Assembly (NCBI RefSeq): GCF_041897535.1
Contig: NZ_CP169217.1
Span: 4,154,001-4,218,000, forward strand
DNA length: 64,000 bases
From: Methylomicrobium lacus_A
GTDB taxonomy: Bacteria > Pseudomonadota > Gammaproteobacteria > Methylococcales > Methylomonadaceae
Direction of reading: 5' to 3'
A program made the position numbers and the translations under genes. Positions within the stretch are counted from its first letter, which is position 1; every line of letters starts with the position of its first letter. Shown here piece by piece: positions 18,102 through 27,211 of this stretch. The notes below the pieces were generated by a model, which saw only the letters and a program-made list of their open reading frames with translations, was not told the origin of the DNA and did not search any database.

Positions 18102-18254
18102 ATGCAATTCCCGTCAGCAAATTTTTTTGGTAAGCCGCCCAAGTTGCTCGATCAGGTTAGGGACAAAATCCGCCTGAAGCATTACAGCATCCGCACCGAG
18201 CAGGCTTATACAAGCCGGATCAAACGCTTTACATTGCAATTTGCTGGATTCTAA
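18102..18254 (+). pseudogene. Truncated integron integrase, N-terminus only
   Basis: A 50-codon frame starting MQFPSANFFGKPPKLLDQVR and continuing KIRLKHYSIRTEQAY, then IKRF. This matches the N-terminal SAM-like core-binding region of IntI tyrosine recombinases (PP-x-LLDQVR-x-x-IR-x-x-HYS-x-RTEQAY-x-x-WIKRF). After IKRF it diverges and stops at TAA, so the catalytic R-H-R-Y half is gone. The lipase gene begins seven bases later, marking a deletion junction. It faces away from the minus-strand cassettes, the normal integron arrangement. The frame is short and easily missed by gene callers. Confidence 0.85.
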
Positions 18255-18260
18255 AAGCCG

Positions 18261-18938
18261 ATGAAAGACTTCACCTTGACCGCGATTGAAAAAGATTCCG
18301 AGGCGATCGTACTCCTGCATGGTCTGAAGCGCACCTACCGCAGCATGGACAAGGCGGGCAGTGTGCTGGCAACCTACGGCTATAAAATCGTCAATGCGAG
18401 CTATCCTTCGACGCAGCAGAAAATCGAGCCGCTGGCGTTGCAATGTATCGGGCAGGTTGTGCAGGAATGCGAGGCTGCCGGCGTCAAAAAAATTCATTTC
18501 CTGACGCATTCCTTGGGCGGTATCCTGATTCGTTATTATCTGTCGGTCGCGTCGATCGAAAAACTCGGTCGCGTGGTGATGCTCGCGCCGCCGAATAAGG
18601 GCAGCGAAATCGTCGATAGGCTCGGTAATTGGCGGTTGTTTTATCTACTGAACGGGCCGGCAGGCTTGCAGCTCGGTACGGACCCTGACAGTTTGCCGAA
18701 TCGGCTCGGTTCGGTCAATTTCGAAGCCGGCGTGATTGCCGGCGACAAAACCGCAAATCCCTTGCTGTCACTCTTGTTTCCGGAGGCGAACGACGGCAAG
18801 GTGGCGGTGAGCCGGACCCACGTCGACGGCATGCGCGACTTTATCGTGCTGCCTTACTCGCATACCTTCATCATGCGGCGCGATCAGGTGATCCGGCAGG
18901 CCTTGCACTTCATTCAGCAAGGCCGCTTCGTCCAATAA
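18261..18938 (+). CDS. Alpha/beta-hydrolase, lipase-like
   Basis: Protein of 225 residues with an LLHGL oxyanion-loop segment near residue 14 and the nucleophile elbow FLTHSLGGI (serine near residue 87), as in PGAP1/triacylglycerol-lipase-like hydrolases. A catalytic His is likely in the C-terminal LPYSHTFIM. The N-terminus is short: it enters the hydrolase fold almost at once with no signal peptide, and the gene starts seven bases after the integrase remnant, so its original 5' end may have been lost at that junction. Substrate unknown. Confidence 0.8.
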   Translation: MKDFTLTAIEKDSEAIVLLHGLKRTYRSMDKAGSVLATYGYKIVNASYPSTQQKIEPLALQCIGQVVQECEAAGVKKIHFLTHSLGGILIRYYLSVASIEKLGRVVMLAPPNKGSEIVDRLGNWRLFYLLNGPAGLQLGTDPDSLPNRLGSVNFEAGVIAGDKTANPLLSLLFPEANDGKVAVSRTHVDGMRDFIVLPYSHTFIMRRDQVIRQALHFIQQGRFVQ

Positions 18939-18943
18939 CCAGG

Positions 18944-19612
18944 TTACTGCTGGAGAGTCGTTCGGTTGGCCTGCGCCAATTGCAATTGCTCGGTCAGGCG
19001 GGCCGTCGATTTCATCTGCTTGTAGACGCGCATCACCTTGTCGGGATAGCGTGATTTTGATTTGCCCAGGCTGCCGTTATAGCGCAACAAGGTGCGGCGG
19101 ATATTGCCGTTGCTGACATCCTTGTATTGCGCCAGGATATGGGTGCCGAGCTTGATGTTTTTGCGCGGATCATACAAGGCGGGCAAGCCTCCGAGATTTT
19201 TGACTTTCTTCGGATGGGCGCGGGCCAGAACCTGCATCAGTCCGCGCGCGCCGGCCGGACTGACCGCTTTTTCCTTGAATCTGGACTCGACCGCAATCAC
19301 GGCCAGGATCAATTCAGGTTGCAGGCCTTGTTGCAATCCGTGCCGAAACGCCTCGGAGACGATCGTCGCCGCCTTGTGTTCGGAAATTTTGAAACGTTCC
19401 TTGATGTAGCCGGACAGCGCCTTGATTTTTAGATTGTTCGGATCGGTGTTGGCGGCTTCCTGCTGAAATTCGTGCGAATCGCTCGGATCGAATTTCATGG
19501 GCGGCACGGCAGCCCGCGAGGGTTGATGGGTTAACCCGGCGCCGATCAAAAACAGCAACGGGATGGTGACGGTATCGTGGTAAGCGCGTTTTAGCAAGAT
19601 TTGAGTTCGCAT
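18944..19612 (-). CDS. Lytic transglycosylase (SLT domain)
   Basis: Peptidoglycan-cleaving enzyme of 222 residues. An N-terminal hydrophobic stretch (residues ~12-28) suggests export. The SLT core reads ILAVIAVESRFKEKAVSPAG then ARGLMQVL, giving the catalytic Glu and the GLMQ motif, with a C-terminal RYNGSLG segment. It is convergent with the lipase gene, five bases between stops. Confidence 0.88.
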   Translation of the reverse strand: MRTQILLKRAYHDTVTIPLLFLIGAGLTHQPSRAAVPPMKFDPSDSHEFQQEAANTDPNNLKIKALSGYIKERFKISEHKAATIVSEAFRHGLQQGLQPELILAVIAVESRFKEKAVSPAGARGLMQVLARAHPKKVKNLGGLPALYDPRKNIKLGTHILAQYKDVSNGNIRRTLLRYNGSLGKSKSRYPDKVMRVYKQMKSTARLTEQLQLAQANRTTLQQ

Positions 19613-19952
19613 ATTCGGCCTCTTGTTATTTACGGGTTAAATTGCCGTCAGCGCCACACCGCTTGGCAAACCCGGGATTGAACGGCAATATCAGGCAAAA
19701 GGTCATGACAATTGCCGGAAAAATAAGGAAAAAAAAGTTAATAACAGACTCGCTGGTGTTGGTGACGTTTTGAAGCTTAACGCATAATCACGGCAGGTGC
19801 AAACTTTTGCCGCGTATTTGCCAAAGCAAAAAGTTTATGCTTGGCTTTTTTTTAAGCCTCTGTTTTATTTGATGAATATTTTTTAAACCATTGAAAAATA
19901 ATGGTTATGGCGATTTTGGCCGACATAAGAAAGGCTGTTGCCGAGGGGCGAT
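19613..19952. other. Intergenic stretch without a recognised gene
   Basis: AT-rich 340 bases between the start of the transglycosylase gene and the stop of the M28 peptidase gene, both on minus. Short inverted repeat AACCATT/AATGGTT at 19886-19906 lies close to the peptidase stop and may act as a weak terminator. Nothing else is recognised. Confidence 0.5.
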
Positions 19953-22268
19953 TCAGAGCCGATACGACTGCCGCAAAATGACCGCATCGACCGGCATGGC
20001 CGACGACGAGCGCATCGGGATGCTATTTTCGGGGCGTGATTTGAAGCTTTTCTGCCAAATTTCGCCAAGATCGGGGCGAATTTCGATAATTTCCACCATT
20101 TTCATGCGCAAATCTGCCGGCAGCACAAAGGTCAACGTGATGCCTTCAGCCGGCAGAGCCTGGAATTCGATGTACTGAATCGGCGAGTCCGCACGAGGGT
20201 TCTGATAAATCAATTGCTTGTTCGCATAAATTTGAGCCGCAGCCGCCATGTTGTCGGCATTCAAGCGGATCGTCGGGGCAGCGCGCCGCGAACGAACATG
20301 GATGCCGAGATAATTTTTTCCCTCGGCGCTGCGTTGCTCCACGACGCGGACTTCGGGTGCCGCAAGCGGGACCGGCTGGGTTTCTCGCGCCAACAGGCGC
20401 CGCACCGGCACGAAATCAGCAAAAATTCCGGCCGTGCTGATCTCGGGTTCGGCGCTTAGAAATTGGCGGGTCCAGTCATCCGCTTCGGCATCGTAGCTGA
20501 GCCATCTTGCCGTATCGGTCGCGCCGTCCCAGGCATAAACGATGCTGTTGGGTTTGGGGCGATCCCGGTTGAAATCGGATGCGCGGTCGGCCTGAATCAG
20601 CAACAGGCCAGCGGCCGCGAGGAAACCGGCCGGCAGGCTCCAGCCGAGCGCGCGATTCAGGATGTCCAGGGCAGGGGCGATCAGGCCCAGAGTCAACACG
20701 GCGACTATCATCAACAGCCAATCGGCATGAAAGCCGAGGGCATGATGGCCCAGATACAGCGTCGGCATGACGATCAGTAAAACGGCCGCCGAGCAGGCGC
20801 CGGTGATGAAGAGGGTCCGCATGCCGGGCCAGACTAGGCGGAATGCCCAATCGGCGAGCATGGCCAGCGCCGGAACCAATGCAAAAAATACGCCGCCAGG
20901 AAATGCGAGGGCCAGATAGATGCTCGCCGTTAGCCAGAGGCTGAGGGCGCCCGCCGAAAATTCGCGCGGCTGAATCCATCGTGAGAGTCCCCTGTGCAGC
21001 AGCGTCAATCCGGCGACGGTCAGGCAGCATGCCGCGAAAAAGTAGAGCGCCGCATTATAAGGCTCCTGCAGCCAGCGGTAATTGGGATAAAGGCGCATGA
21101 CCGCGGCATGGAAGGCGAAATTGATGCCCGTCATCAGTCCGGTCAGCAGCAGGAAAATCACCGTTTGCAGAAGATATTGCCGTATGCCCAATCGGCGGTC
21201 ATAACCGCCGGCCATCGCGAGCAGGGCAAACAACAGGAGCGCCGCGCCGGCGCTCAGCAGCGGAAGATGATCATCCAGGGAAAACAGCAATAATTTTCCG
21301 AAAGGCAGGTTGAAATAGCCGATGTCGCCGTCCTGATCCAGGTTTTTCAGATCGGCATCGGCAAAGTGCCGGACCAGTTGCAGCAGGTTTTCGCCTAGCA
21401 GGGCCAGCGTGCGCGGGTCCAGCCGTTCCAGGTTGTCGAGCGCCGTATGATAATCGGTCCAGCCTTCGAGGAACGCAAAGTTCATCCCGGCGATGCCGGC
21501 TTCCCGGAAGACGCTGAAGTCGGTGTCGTTCTGCAGCAGTTTTTTATAGATCGAAAACATCAGCGAGGAAGCGACCGGATGGACTGCGGCGCGCGCGTAA
21601 TGCTCGACCAGCCGGGCATTGCGGTCGCTGGTTTCAAACATCAAGAGCACGCCGCCGTTGCCGCGCGCCTCGAAATTGAGCGCCAGCCTGCAATCCTTTG
21701 CCCACGGATGCCGCTCGACAAATGCGCGGCTGCCCAAGAGGCCCAACTCTTCGGCATCGGAGAACAGAAAGATCAGGTCGTTTTTGGCGTGAGGGTGATG
21801 TTTCAAGAGACGCAACGCTTCCAGCATCGAGGCGACCGCCGCGCCGTCGTCCGCCGCTCCGGGCGAGGTCTCGGCCGAATCATAATGCGCCGCGACCAGC
21901 ACCGCGCCCCGGCTCTCTTTACCCGCCACACGCACCATGATGTTCTTGATCCGCGCGGCCTTTACGGACGGTTCCGGTGTATCAAAGCGCGCGGAAGCGA
22001 TCGTTTCCTGCACCTCGGCCCGGTAACCGAGCGCTTCGATTTGTTCCAGCAAGTAAGCGGCGACTTCATCATGCGACCTGGAGCCCACCGGATGCGGTTT
22101 GGCGGCGATATGCCGCAAGTGCGCAAGCGCATGCTCGATCGGATAAGAAGCCTCGCCTTGATCCCGATCGAGTGCTGGCGGGGCGAGCATAAGGCCGCAG
22201 GCCCAAAATGTCAGGCTCCAGAGCAGGATGATGATGGAGGCCTGTTGCCAGGCGGTCTTTGGAGGCAT
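19953..22268 (-). CDS. M28-family zinc metallopeptidase with C-terminal membrane region
   Basis: Large membrane peptidase of 771 residues. After one N-terminal span the M28 domain (residues ~50-310) shows zinc ligands in AAHYDSAETSPGAADDGA and the catalytic DAEELGLLGS. About eight hydrophobic segments (residues ~335-560) follow and then a soluble C-terminal domain. This plan resembles bacterial relatives of eukaryotic ERMP1/Fxna. The active site probably faces the periplasm; substrate unknown. It is monocistronic. Confidence 0.88.
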   Translation of the reverse strand: MPPKTAWQQASIIILLWSLTFWACGLMLAPPALDRDQGEASYPIEHALAHLRHIAAKPHPVGSRSHDEVAAYLLEQIEALGYRAEVQETIASARFDTPEPSVKAARIKNIMVRVAGKESRGAVLVAAHYDSAETSPGAADDGAAVASMLEALRLLKHHPHAKNDLIFLFSDAEELGLLGSRAFVERHPWAKDCRLALNFEARGNGGVLLMFETSDRNARLVEHYARAAVHPVASSLMFSIYKKLLQNDTDFSVFREAGIAGMNFAFLEGWTDYHTALDNLERLDPRTLALLGENLLQLVRHFADADLKNLDQDGDIGYFNLPFGKLLLFSLDDHLPLLSAGAALLLFALLAMAGGYDRRLGIRQYLLQTVIFLLLTGLMTGINFAFHAAVMRLYPNYRWLQEPYNAALYFFAACCLTVAGLTLLHRGLSRWIQPREFSAGALSLWLTASIYLALAFPGGVFFALVPALAMLADWAFRLVWPGMRTLFITGACSAAVLLIVMPTLYLGHHALGFHADWLLMIVAVLTLGLIAPALDILNRALGWSLPAGFLAAAGLLLIQADRASDFNRDRPKPNSIVYAWDGATDTARWLSYDAEADDWTRQFLSAEPEISTAGIFADFVPVRRLLARETQPVPLAAPEVRVVEQRSAEGKNYLGIHVRSRRAAPTIRLNADNMAAAAQIYANKQLIYQNPRADSPIQYIEFQALPAEGITLTFVLPADLRMKMVEIIEIRPDLGEIWQKSFKSRPENSIPMRSSSAMPVDAVILRQSYRL

Positions 22269-22444
22269 GGAATCGGGATGCGGGGTGACGAAAACTGAAG
22301 TTTAAACAGCTTCGCCGGAACTGACAATTTTCAGCCGTGTCTTATGCCTACACTTCATCGCAGAAGTGGAGGTAGTGAATAGGTTGGCGCAGCCGTTGAC
22401 GCATGTCCGGCAAGCGGATCATTTTTCGAATTTAGGAGATAAAA

Positions 22445-22792
22445 ATGAACAAAATTGCGTTGTTAGGTGCGGGTTTATTGCTGCTGCTGGGTTCTGCCTC
22501 TGTTGTCGTCGCGGAGGAACACGCGGCAGCGGCTTTGGAACACGCCAATCAGGCGGTGATGCATGGGGAGGCCGGACACGCGTCCATGCTGGTGGACCAT
22601 GCCACGGAAGCGTTGAAACATGCGCATGCGGCTTCGGATATTGCAAAAGGCGAAGCCAAAACCCACATCGATGCGTCGATCAAGTCGTTGGAAGTCGCAA
22701 TCGAACACGGCAAGAAGGGTGCCGGCCATGAACCGATCGCGACGAAAGCCGCCGAGGAGGCGGTCGACCATCTGAAAGCGGCCAATAAGTAA
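22445..22792 (+). CDS. SmbP-like small periplasmic metal-binding protein
   Basis: Protein of 115 residues with a signal peptide (cleavage likely after VVVA near residue 23) and a helical mature part dotted with histidines, in heptad-like repeats such as AALEHANQAVMHGEAGHASM. This matches SmbP, first described in Nitrosomonas europaea, which binds copper and other divalent metals. AGGAGA lies 5-10 bases before the ATG. In a copper-demanding methylotroph a buffering role is plausible but inferred. Confidence 0.88.
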   Translation: MNKIALLGAGLLLLLGSASVVVAEEHAAAALEHANQAVMHGEAGHASMLVDHATEALKHAHAASDIAKGEAKTHIDASIKSLEVAIEHGKKGAGHEPIATKAAEEAVDHLKAANK

Positions 22793-22803
22793 GTCTTTAC
22801 ATA

Positions 22804-22823
22804 GGGCGGCTATACGACCGCCC
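22804..22823. terminator. Hairpin between smbP-like gene and cyaA
   Basis: Arms GGGCGG and CCGCCC with an eight-base loop, between two convergent genes. No T run on either side; possibly a bidirectional stop. Confidence 0.4.
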
Positions 22824-22832
22824 TTAGGCGAC

Positions 22833-25484
22833 TCAATTGGCGTCGTCAGACCGCGCTTCTAGATTTTCCTGGCATTCGAGAAGAGGCAGCATTTGTGGAT
22901 TTGCCGCATTGATAACGCCATGCGCCGAAGGTGGCAATTCACCCTCGTTGCGATCTTGCTCCCGAGGCAGAGGGTAAGAGAGCGTGACACACGACCACCC
23001 CCCCGCAGCATTTTTTTTAAGTTCAAAAAATTCGATCGCGGTTGCTGATGTCGGCTTTCGGGATGAAACGGCGGTCAAAAAACGCGCATACTCGCGCACG
23101 AGCGGGCTCAAGCTGGAGTCCTGATATTGGCGATTGTAGAGCACGCCCTGCTCATCCAAGATATAGACCCTGATGCTGATGGCTTCCCGGTGAAAGAAGC
23201 ACTGCACGGTGAACGGCCGGTTTTCCCGGTAAATCGCCGGAATCGGAGTTTCTGCCAATACCTCGGCATCGAAAGCGACCGATCCGTAAAGTGCTTGCGG
23301 CAAGGACAGCGCTTTGATTAATTGGCCTTCGTCGGCGCAAGGCTGGTATTGTAAACTGGAATCTTTTTTCGAAACAATGAAATAGCGTTCGCCGCCCGCG
23401 AGCACGTAACGGGGCGCCGGATTGTCCGCTTCATCGCGATGGAGTGCGAGCAGCGCCTCGAACAACTGTTCGATGCGCCGGATAATGTTATCGGCCTGTC
23501 CCGGTGTTTGGCAGATGGCCGCCAGGCAACCGGCCGCCACGGGATGCCGTGTGTCGTTGATAATGCCGATCAGGCAATTGAGCAGGCCTTCGATGCCATC
23601 CTCGTGGCTGGTCAACACTTCATTCCAATGGCTGATCGAAACCCGGTCTATCGTTCGCACCAGGCATGCACGCCGCGCGCCATGGCTCAACGGGTTGTTC
23701 CTGGGGCTGAGCACATAGGGACCGGCTTCCGCGTCCGGGAGTCCTTGGCCGAGATTGATCAGCAACAGCGAGTGCGTTAAGCCGTTATCGCCTTCGTAAT
23801 TGCCGAGCGAATCCGAAGAATCGAAATGGCGTTTGAAAAACTTGTCCAAGCGATCCAGGACCGTGTTCAGCTCGATCGGCGTCAGATTGTACGATTTGAC
23901 CCTGCATTGAATCGGCGCGCGTGGACGATAAAAACCGTTGACGCTTAGCCAGCACAACATTTCGATCAGCGTCGGGCGGCGATAGAGCGGTGTCCGAAGA
24001 GCCGTATCCTGGACGTTGTTGTGATCGACAAACAAACCCCATTCGCTCCCGCCTGTGGCGGACTGACTTTCGACGATCGACAGGCTACGCCTGATCGGCA
24101 GCCCGTATCCCCGTGTCGTGGTAATTTCGATCTTGCCTTGCCTTTTTTCAAAAAAAGCGATAAGTTTTCTGCCGAGCAACTTCATGTCGTTGCATTCCTG
24201 AAAATCAGGATCGATATGCTCGTGCGAAAAACGGATGATTTTATTATGACAATGCGCCAATTGCTCGACGATCGCCGCATTTTCGGCCAGTAATGTTTCA
24301 ATATCCCATGAATTTCGATCGCATGGCGCATCGAGCGGATTGTTCGGCCACTGCCAGCTGGCGGACATCTCGCGAAAATAATTCTCGTAAGGCGAAAGCG
24401 GGCCGATTTGCCGATGATCGCCCGACGCTTCGGTCACCTTGAGGCAAATGATCCGCCGAATCATCGCCAGTCTTTCGTGGCTCTGCGCCTTGAGCAGATA
24501 GTCTTCCAATTTGCGGTAGATCAGCACATAAGGGTCGATCTCGAGGCCGGTCAATTTGCCTTGATAAACCGCACGCTTGATGGCGACGCACAGCCAGTTG
24601 ATATAGGGATACTCGCTCGCATAGCATTCCAGCAGCGACAGCTTCAGCAAGGATTTGTAGGGTGAATTCAATGCCTTATAGATATGCCATTGCGTCGCGC
24701 TGATGAATTCACCGGCGGGGACATGCGCGAGGCCGCCCAGATCGAGAATCTGGTTTGCGTTCACAAACCGGCGCTCCAGCAAATGCGCGAGATAGCCTTG
24801 ATAGTCGTTCTCGTATTCCGGGGGAACCAGCCACCAGGCCAGGATCTTGCCGGCGACATAGATCGAGGTTCGGTAGAATTCTTCGAGCAATAGATAATGC
24901 TGGGTTTCGCCGCTGCTGTCGGCGGAAACCGGCGTTTTCTGGTCGAGCAGAAATTGTTCGCTGTTGATCAGGAAAAAGTGTACTTCCAGTTGCAGCGACG
25001 CGGCCCAATCCTCCAGGGCTTGGACTTTCTTTTGCAGTTCGTCGAGTGCCGCTTGCGGCAGATCGGCCCTGTGGCATAACCAGATATCGATATCGCTGGC
25101 TTTGGTAAAGGCGATGCTGCCGACGCTGCCCATCAAAAATAGCCCATCGATCGCCGCTGGGTGATGGTGGCGTCTTTGCGGCTGAAGATTAAAGCTGCGG
25201 TTGATTTGCCGAGCGGCGTTGATGGCCCGTTTGTCGGGCTGATACGAAAAAATACCCGCGGGCGTTGCCGTGGAGATAAAGCCCGGCAATGCCGGATGGT
25301 TCATGTGCAGAATCAGCGGCAACGCATCCAGAAACTGGCGCTGGCCGCTATTCAAAATGTGCCGAATGCTCTCCCGCTTGAGTTGGTGCAGTTTTTTAAA
25401 GCGTTTGGAAAGGGTCCAAAGGTCTCTGAAACTGATCTCTTCTCCGGGGGCGCCTAGCTGTATGGGGGGAAGTTGATTGGGCAC
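22833..25484 (-). CDS. cyaA: Class I adenylate cyclase
   Basis: Makes cAMP from ATP. The class I catalytic signature GSVGSIAFTKASDIDIWLCH (GS...SDxDxW nucleotidyltransferase motif) lies near residues 118-137, followed by conserved LLLEEFYRTSIYVAGKILAW. At 883 residues it has the full-length two-part form with a C-terminal regulatory half. The start is GTG at 25484 with no strong ribosome site. The cyclic-nucleotide-binding protein at 58040 may be an effector, but no Crp gene is in the window. Confidence 0.93.
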   Translation of the reverse strand: MPNQLPPIQLGAPGEEISFRDLWTLSKRFKKLHQLKRESIRHILNSGQRQFLDALPLILHMNHPALPGFISTATPAGIFSYQPDKRAINAARQINRSFNLQPQRRHHHPAAIDGLFLMGSVGSIAFTKASDIDIWLCHRADLPQAALDELQKKVQALEDWAASLQLEVHFFLINSEQFLLDQKTPVSADSSGETQHYLLLEEFYRTSIYVAGKILAWWLVPPEYENDYQGYLAHLLERRFVNANQILDLGGLAHVPAGEFISATQWHIYKALNSPYKSLLKLSLLECYASEYPYINWLCVAIKRAVYQGKLTGLEIDPYVLIYRKLEDYLLKAQSHERLAMIRRIICLKVTEASGDHRQIGPLSPYENYFREMSASWQWPNNPLDAPCDRNSWDIETLLAENAAIVEQLAHCHNKIIRFSHEHIDPDFQECNDMKLLGRKLIAFFEKRQGKIEITTTRGYGLPIRRSLSIVESQSATGGSEWGLFVDHNNVQDTALRTPLYRRPTLIEMLCWLSVNGFYRPRAPIQCRVKSYNLTPIELNTVLDRLDKFFKRHFDSSDSLGNYEGDNGLTHSLLLINLGQGLPDAEAGPYVLSPRNNPLSHGARRACLVRTIDRVSISHWNEVLTSHEDGIEGLLNCLIGIINDTRHPVAAGCLAAICQTPGQADNIIRRIEQLFEALLALHRDEADNPAPRYVLAGGERYFIVSKKDSSLQYQPCADEGQLIKALSLPQALYGSVAFDAEVLAETPIPAIYRENRPFTVQCFFHREAISIRVYILDEQGVLYNRQYQDSSLSPLVREYARFLTAVSSRKPTSATAIEFFELKKNAAGGWSCVTLSYPLPREQDRNEGELPPSAHGVINAANPQMLPLLECQENLEARSDDAN

Positions 25485-25546
25485 GAATTAAGCCTGGGAT
25501 AATGTTTCCTTCCCAGTATAGTACAAGGTGTGTTTCTGCTTGGATG

Positions 25547-25606
25547 GGGCAGGCGCTTCGCGCTCGGATGCATTTCGTTCGAAACAGAGACGACGAACGC
25601 CTGCCC
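25547..25606 (-). terminator. Long hairpin after argH
   Basis: Nine-base perfect arms GGGCAGGCG and CGCCTGCCC with further pairing of TTCG/CGAA inside, located just beyond the argH stop and before cyaA on the same strand. No T run, so termination is uncertain. Confidence 0.45.
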
Positions 25607-25617
25607 TTCAGGAAGTT

Positions 25618-27012
25618 TCAGGAGCTGGCCAAAACTTTGCGGGCCGTCTGAATCGCTTGCCTGACCGTATCCGGCGCGGTGCCGCCCAGGTGTTTGCGGG
25701 CGGCGACCGAGCCTTCCAGCGTCAGCGAATCGAATACCTCGGCGCCGATCAGCGGCGAAAACTGTTGCAATTCGGCCAGAGTCAGTTCGGACAGATCGCG
25801 CCCGGTCGTCAAGCCGAGACGCACCGCCAGGCCGACCACCTCATGCGCGTCGCGGAACGCCATGCCTTTGCGGACCAGATAATCGGCCAGGTCGGTCGCG
25901 GTCGCAAAGCCTTTTTTCGCTGACTGATACATGTTGTCCTTCTTGGCCTGGATGTGCGGCACCATGTCCGCATAGGCGCGCAGGCAGTTGATCACCGTAT
26001 CGACCGTATCGAAAAGAGGTTCCTTGTCTTCCTGATTGTCCTTGTTGTAAGCGAGCGGCTGGCTCTTCATCAGCATCAACAACGACACCAGATGCCCGGT
26101 CACCCGTCCCGATTTGCCGCGCACCAGCTCCGGCACGTCCGGATTTTTCTTTTGCGGCATGATCGACGAGCCGGTGCAGAAGGCGTCCGGGATTTCGATG
26201 AAGTTGAACTGGGCGCTGGACCAGAGAATCAACTCCTCGGAGAAGCGCGACAAATGCATCATGATCAGGCTCGCCGCGGCGGTGAATTCGATCGCGAAGT
26301 CGCGGTCGCTGACCGAATCGAGCGAATTGGCCGACGGCCGGCTGAAGCCGAGCAGTTCGGCGGTAACCGAACGGTCTATCGGATAGCTGGTGCCGGCCAG
26401 GGCCGCAGCGCCCAGCGGCATGATGTTGATCCGCTTCAGGCAGTCCTGAAGGCGTTCGCGGTCGCGTTGCAGCATCTCGAACCAGGCCATCAGATGGTGG
26501 CCGAAGGTGATCGGCTGGGCGACCTGCAAATGCGTGAAGCCGGGCATGATCGTGTCCGCATGCTGCTCGGCCAGATTCAAAATCGCGGTTTGCAGGCGGG
26601 TCAGTTGCCGTTCGATCTGGCCGACTTCGCTGCGCAGGTACAGGCGGATGTCGGTTGCGACCTGATCGTTGCGCGAACGGCCGGTATGCAGCTTCTTGCC
26701 GGCGATGCCGATCAGATCGGTCAGCCGCGCCTCGATGTTCATGTGCACGTCTTCCTGCTTGATCGACCAGGTAAACTCGCCGCTTTGGATTTCGCCGGCG
26801 ATCTGGGTCAGGCCCTTCTCGATCGCCGCGCACTCGTCGCCGGTCAAGATGCCGGTCTTCGCGAGCATTTTCGCATGCGCGATCGAGCCTTGGATATCCT
26901 GCTCGGCCATGCGTTTGTCGAAATCGATCGAAGCGGTAAAGACTTCGACAAAGGCATCGGTCGCCTCGGCAAAACGGGCGCTGGAAAGTTTTTCGGTGTT
27001 AACGTTGGTCAT
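25618..27012 (-). CDS. argH: Argininosuccinate lyase
   Basis: Splits argininosuccinate to arginine and fumarate, the last step of arginine synthesis. The fumarase/aspartase superfamily signature GSSIMPQKKNPD is intact; other conserved blocks are HTGRSRNDQVATDIRLYLR and PGFTHLQVAQPITFGHH. Length 464 residues is standard. Confidence 0.97.
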   Translation of the reverse strand: MTNVNTEKLSSARFAEATDAFVEVFTASIDFDKRMAEQDIQGSIAHAKMLAKTGILTGDECAAIEKGLTQIAGEIQSGEFTWSIKQEDVHMNIEARLTDLIGIAGKKLHTGRSRNDQVATDIRLYLRSEVGQIERQLTRLQTAILNLAEQHADTIMPGFTHLQVAQPITFGHHLMAWFEMLQRDRERLQDCLKRINIMPLGAAALAGTSYPIDRSVTAELLGFSRPSANSLDSVSDRDFAIEFTAAASLIMMHLSRFSEELILWSSAQFNFIEIPDAFCTGSSIMPQKKNPDVPELVRGKSGRVTGHLVSLLMLMKSQPLAYNKDNQEDKEPLFDTVDTVINCLRAYADMVPHIQAKKDNMYQSAKKGFATATDLADYLVRKGMAFRDAHEVVGLAVRLGLTTGRDLSELTLAELQQFSPLIGAEVFDSLTLEGSVAARKHLGGTAPDTVRQAIQTARKVLASS

Positions 27013-27140
27013 GGATTCGGCGGAGTCGGGTCAGTGCGCGCGCATGCGGGTTTCAGCATCCGCGCCGAGTCAAAAATCGGGCCATTATAGCAGGTTTCCG
27101 AAGGCTTTAACCGGCTCCGTGCGAGCCGTGCGCTGAGGTC

Positions 27141-27175
27141 GAGCTTGCCGGCGCCTGGAAGGATTCGGCAAGCTC
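27141..27175 (-). terminator. Hairpin downstream of the membrane c-haem gene
   Basis: Nine-base perfect arms GAGCTTGCC and GGCAAGCTC around a 17-base loop, between the stop of the 27212-28006 gene and the upstream side of argH on the minus strand. No T run is visible. Confidence 0.4.
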
Positions 27176-27211
27176 AAGGTGAAAGGAATGTTGCCGCGCA
27201 GGGGCGGTTAC

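Larger units (their letters stand above)
16745..18254. mobile_element. Decayed chromosomal integron 1
   Basis: Minus-strand cassette array with three recognisable attC sites (16745-16865, 17027-17118, 17578-17635), a candidate attI/first junction near 17973, and a truncated integron-integrase N-terminus on the plus strand at 18102-18254. Integrase and cassettes diverge as in a standard integron. The stop codon of the 17113-17544 gene falls inside its attC core (ATCTAAC), as typical of cassettes. The integrase has lost its catalytic domain, so the array cannot be mobilised by its own enzyme. Confidence 0.82.
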
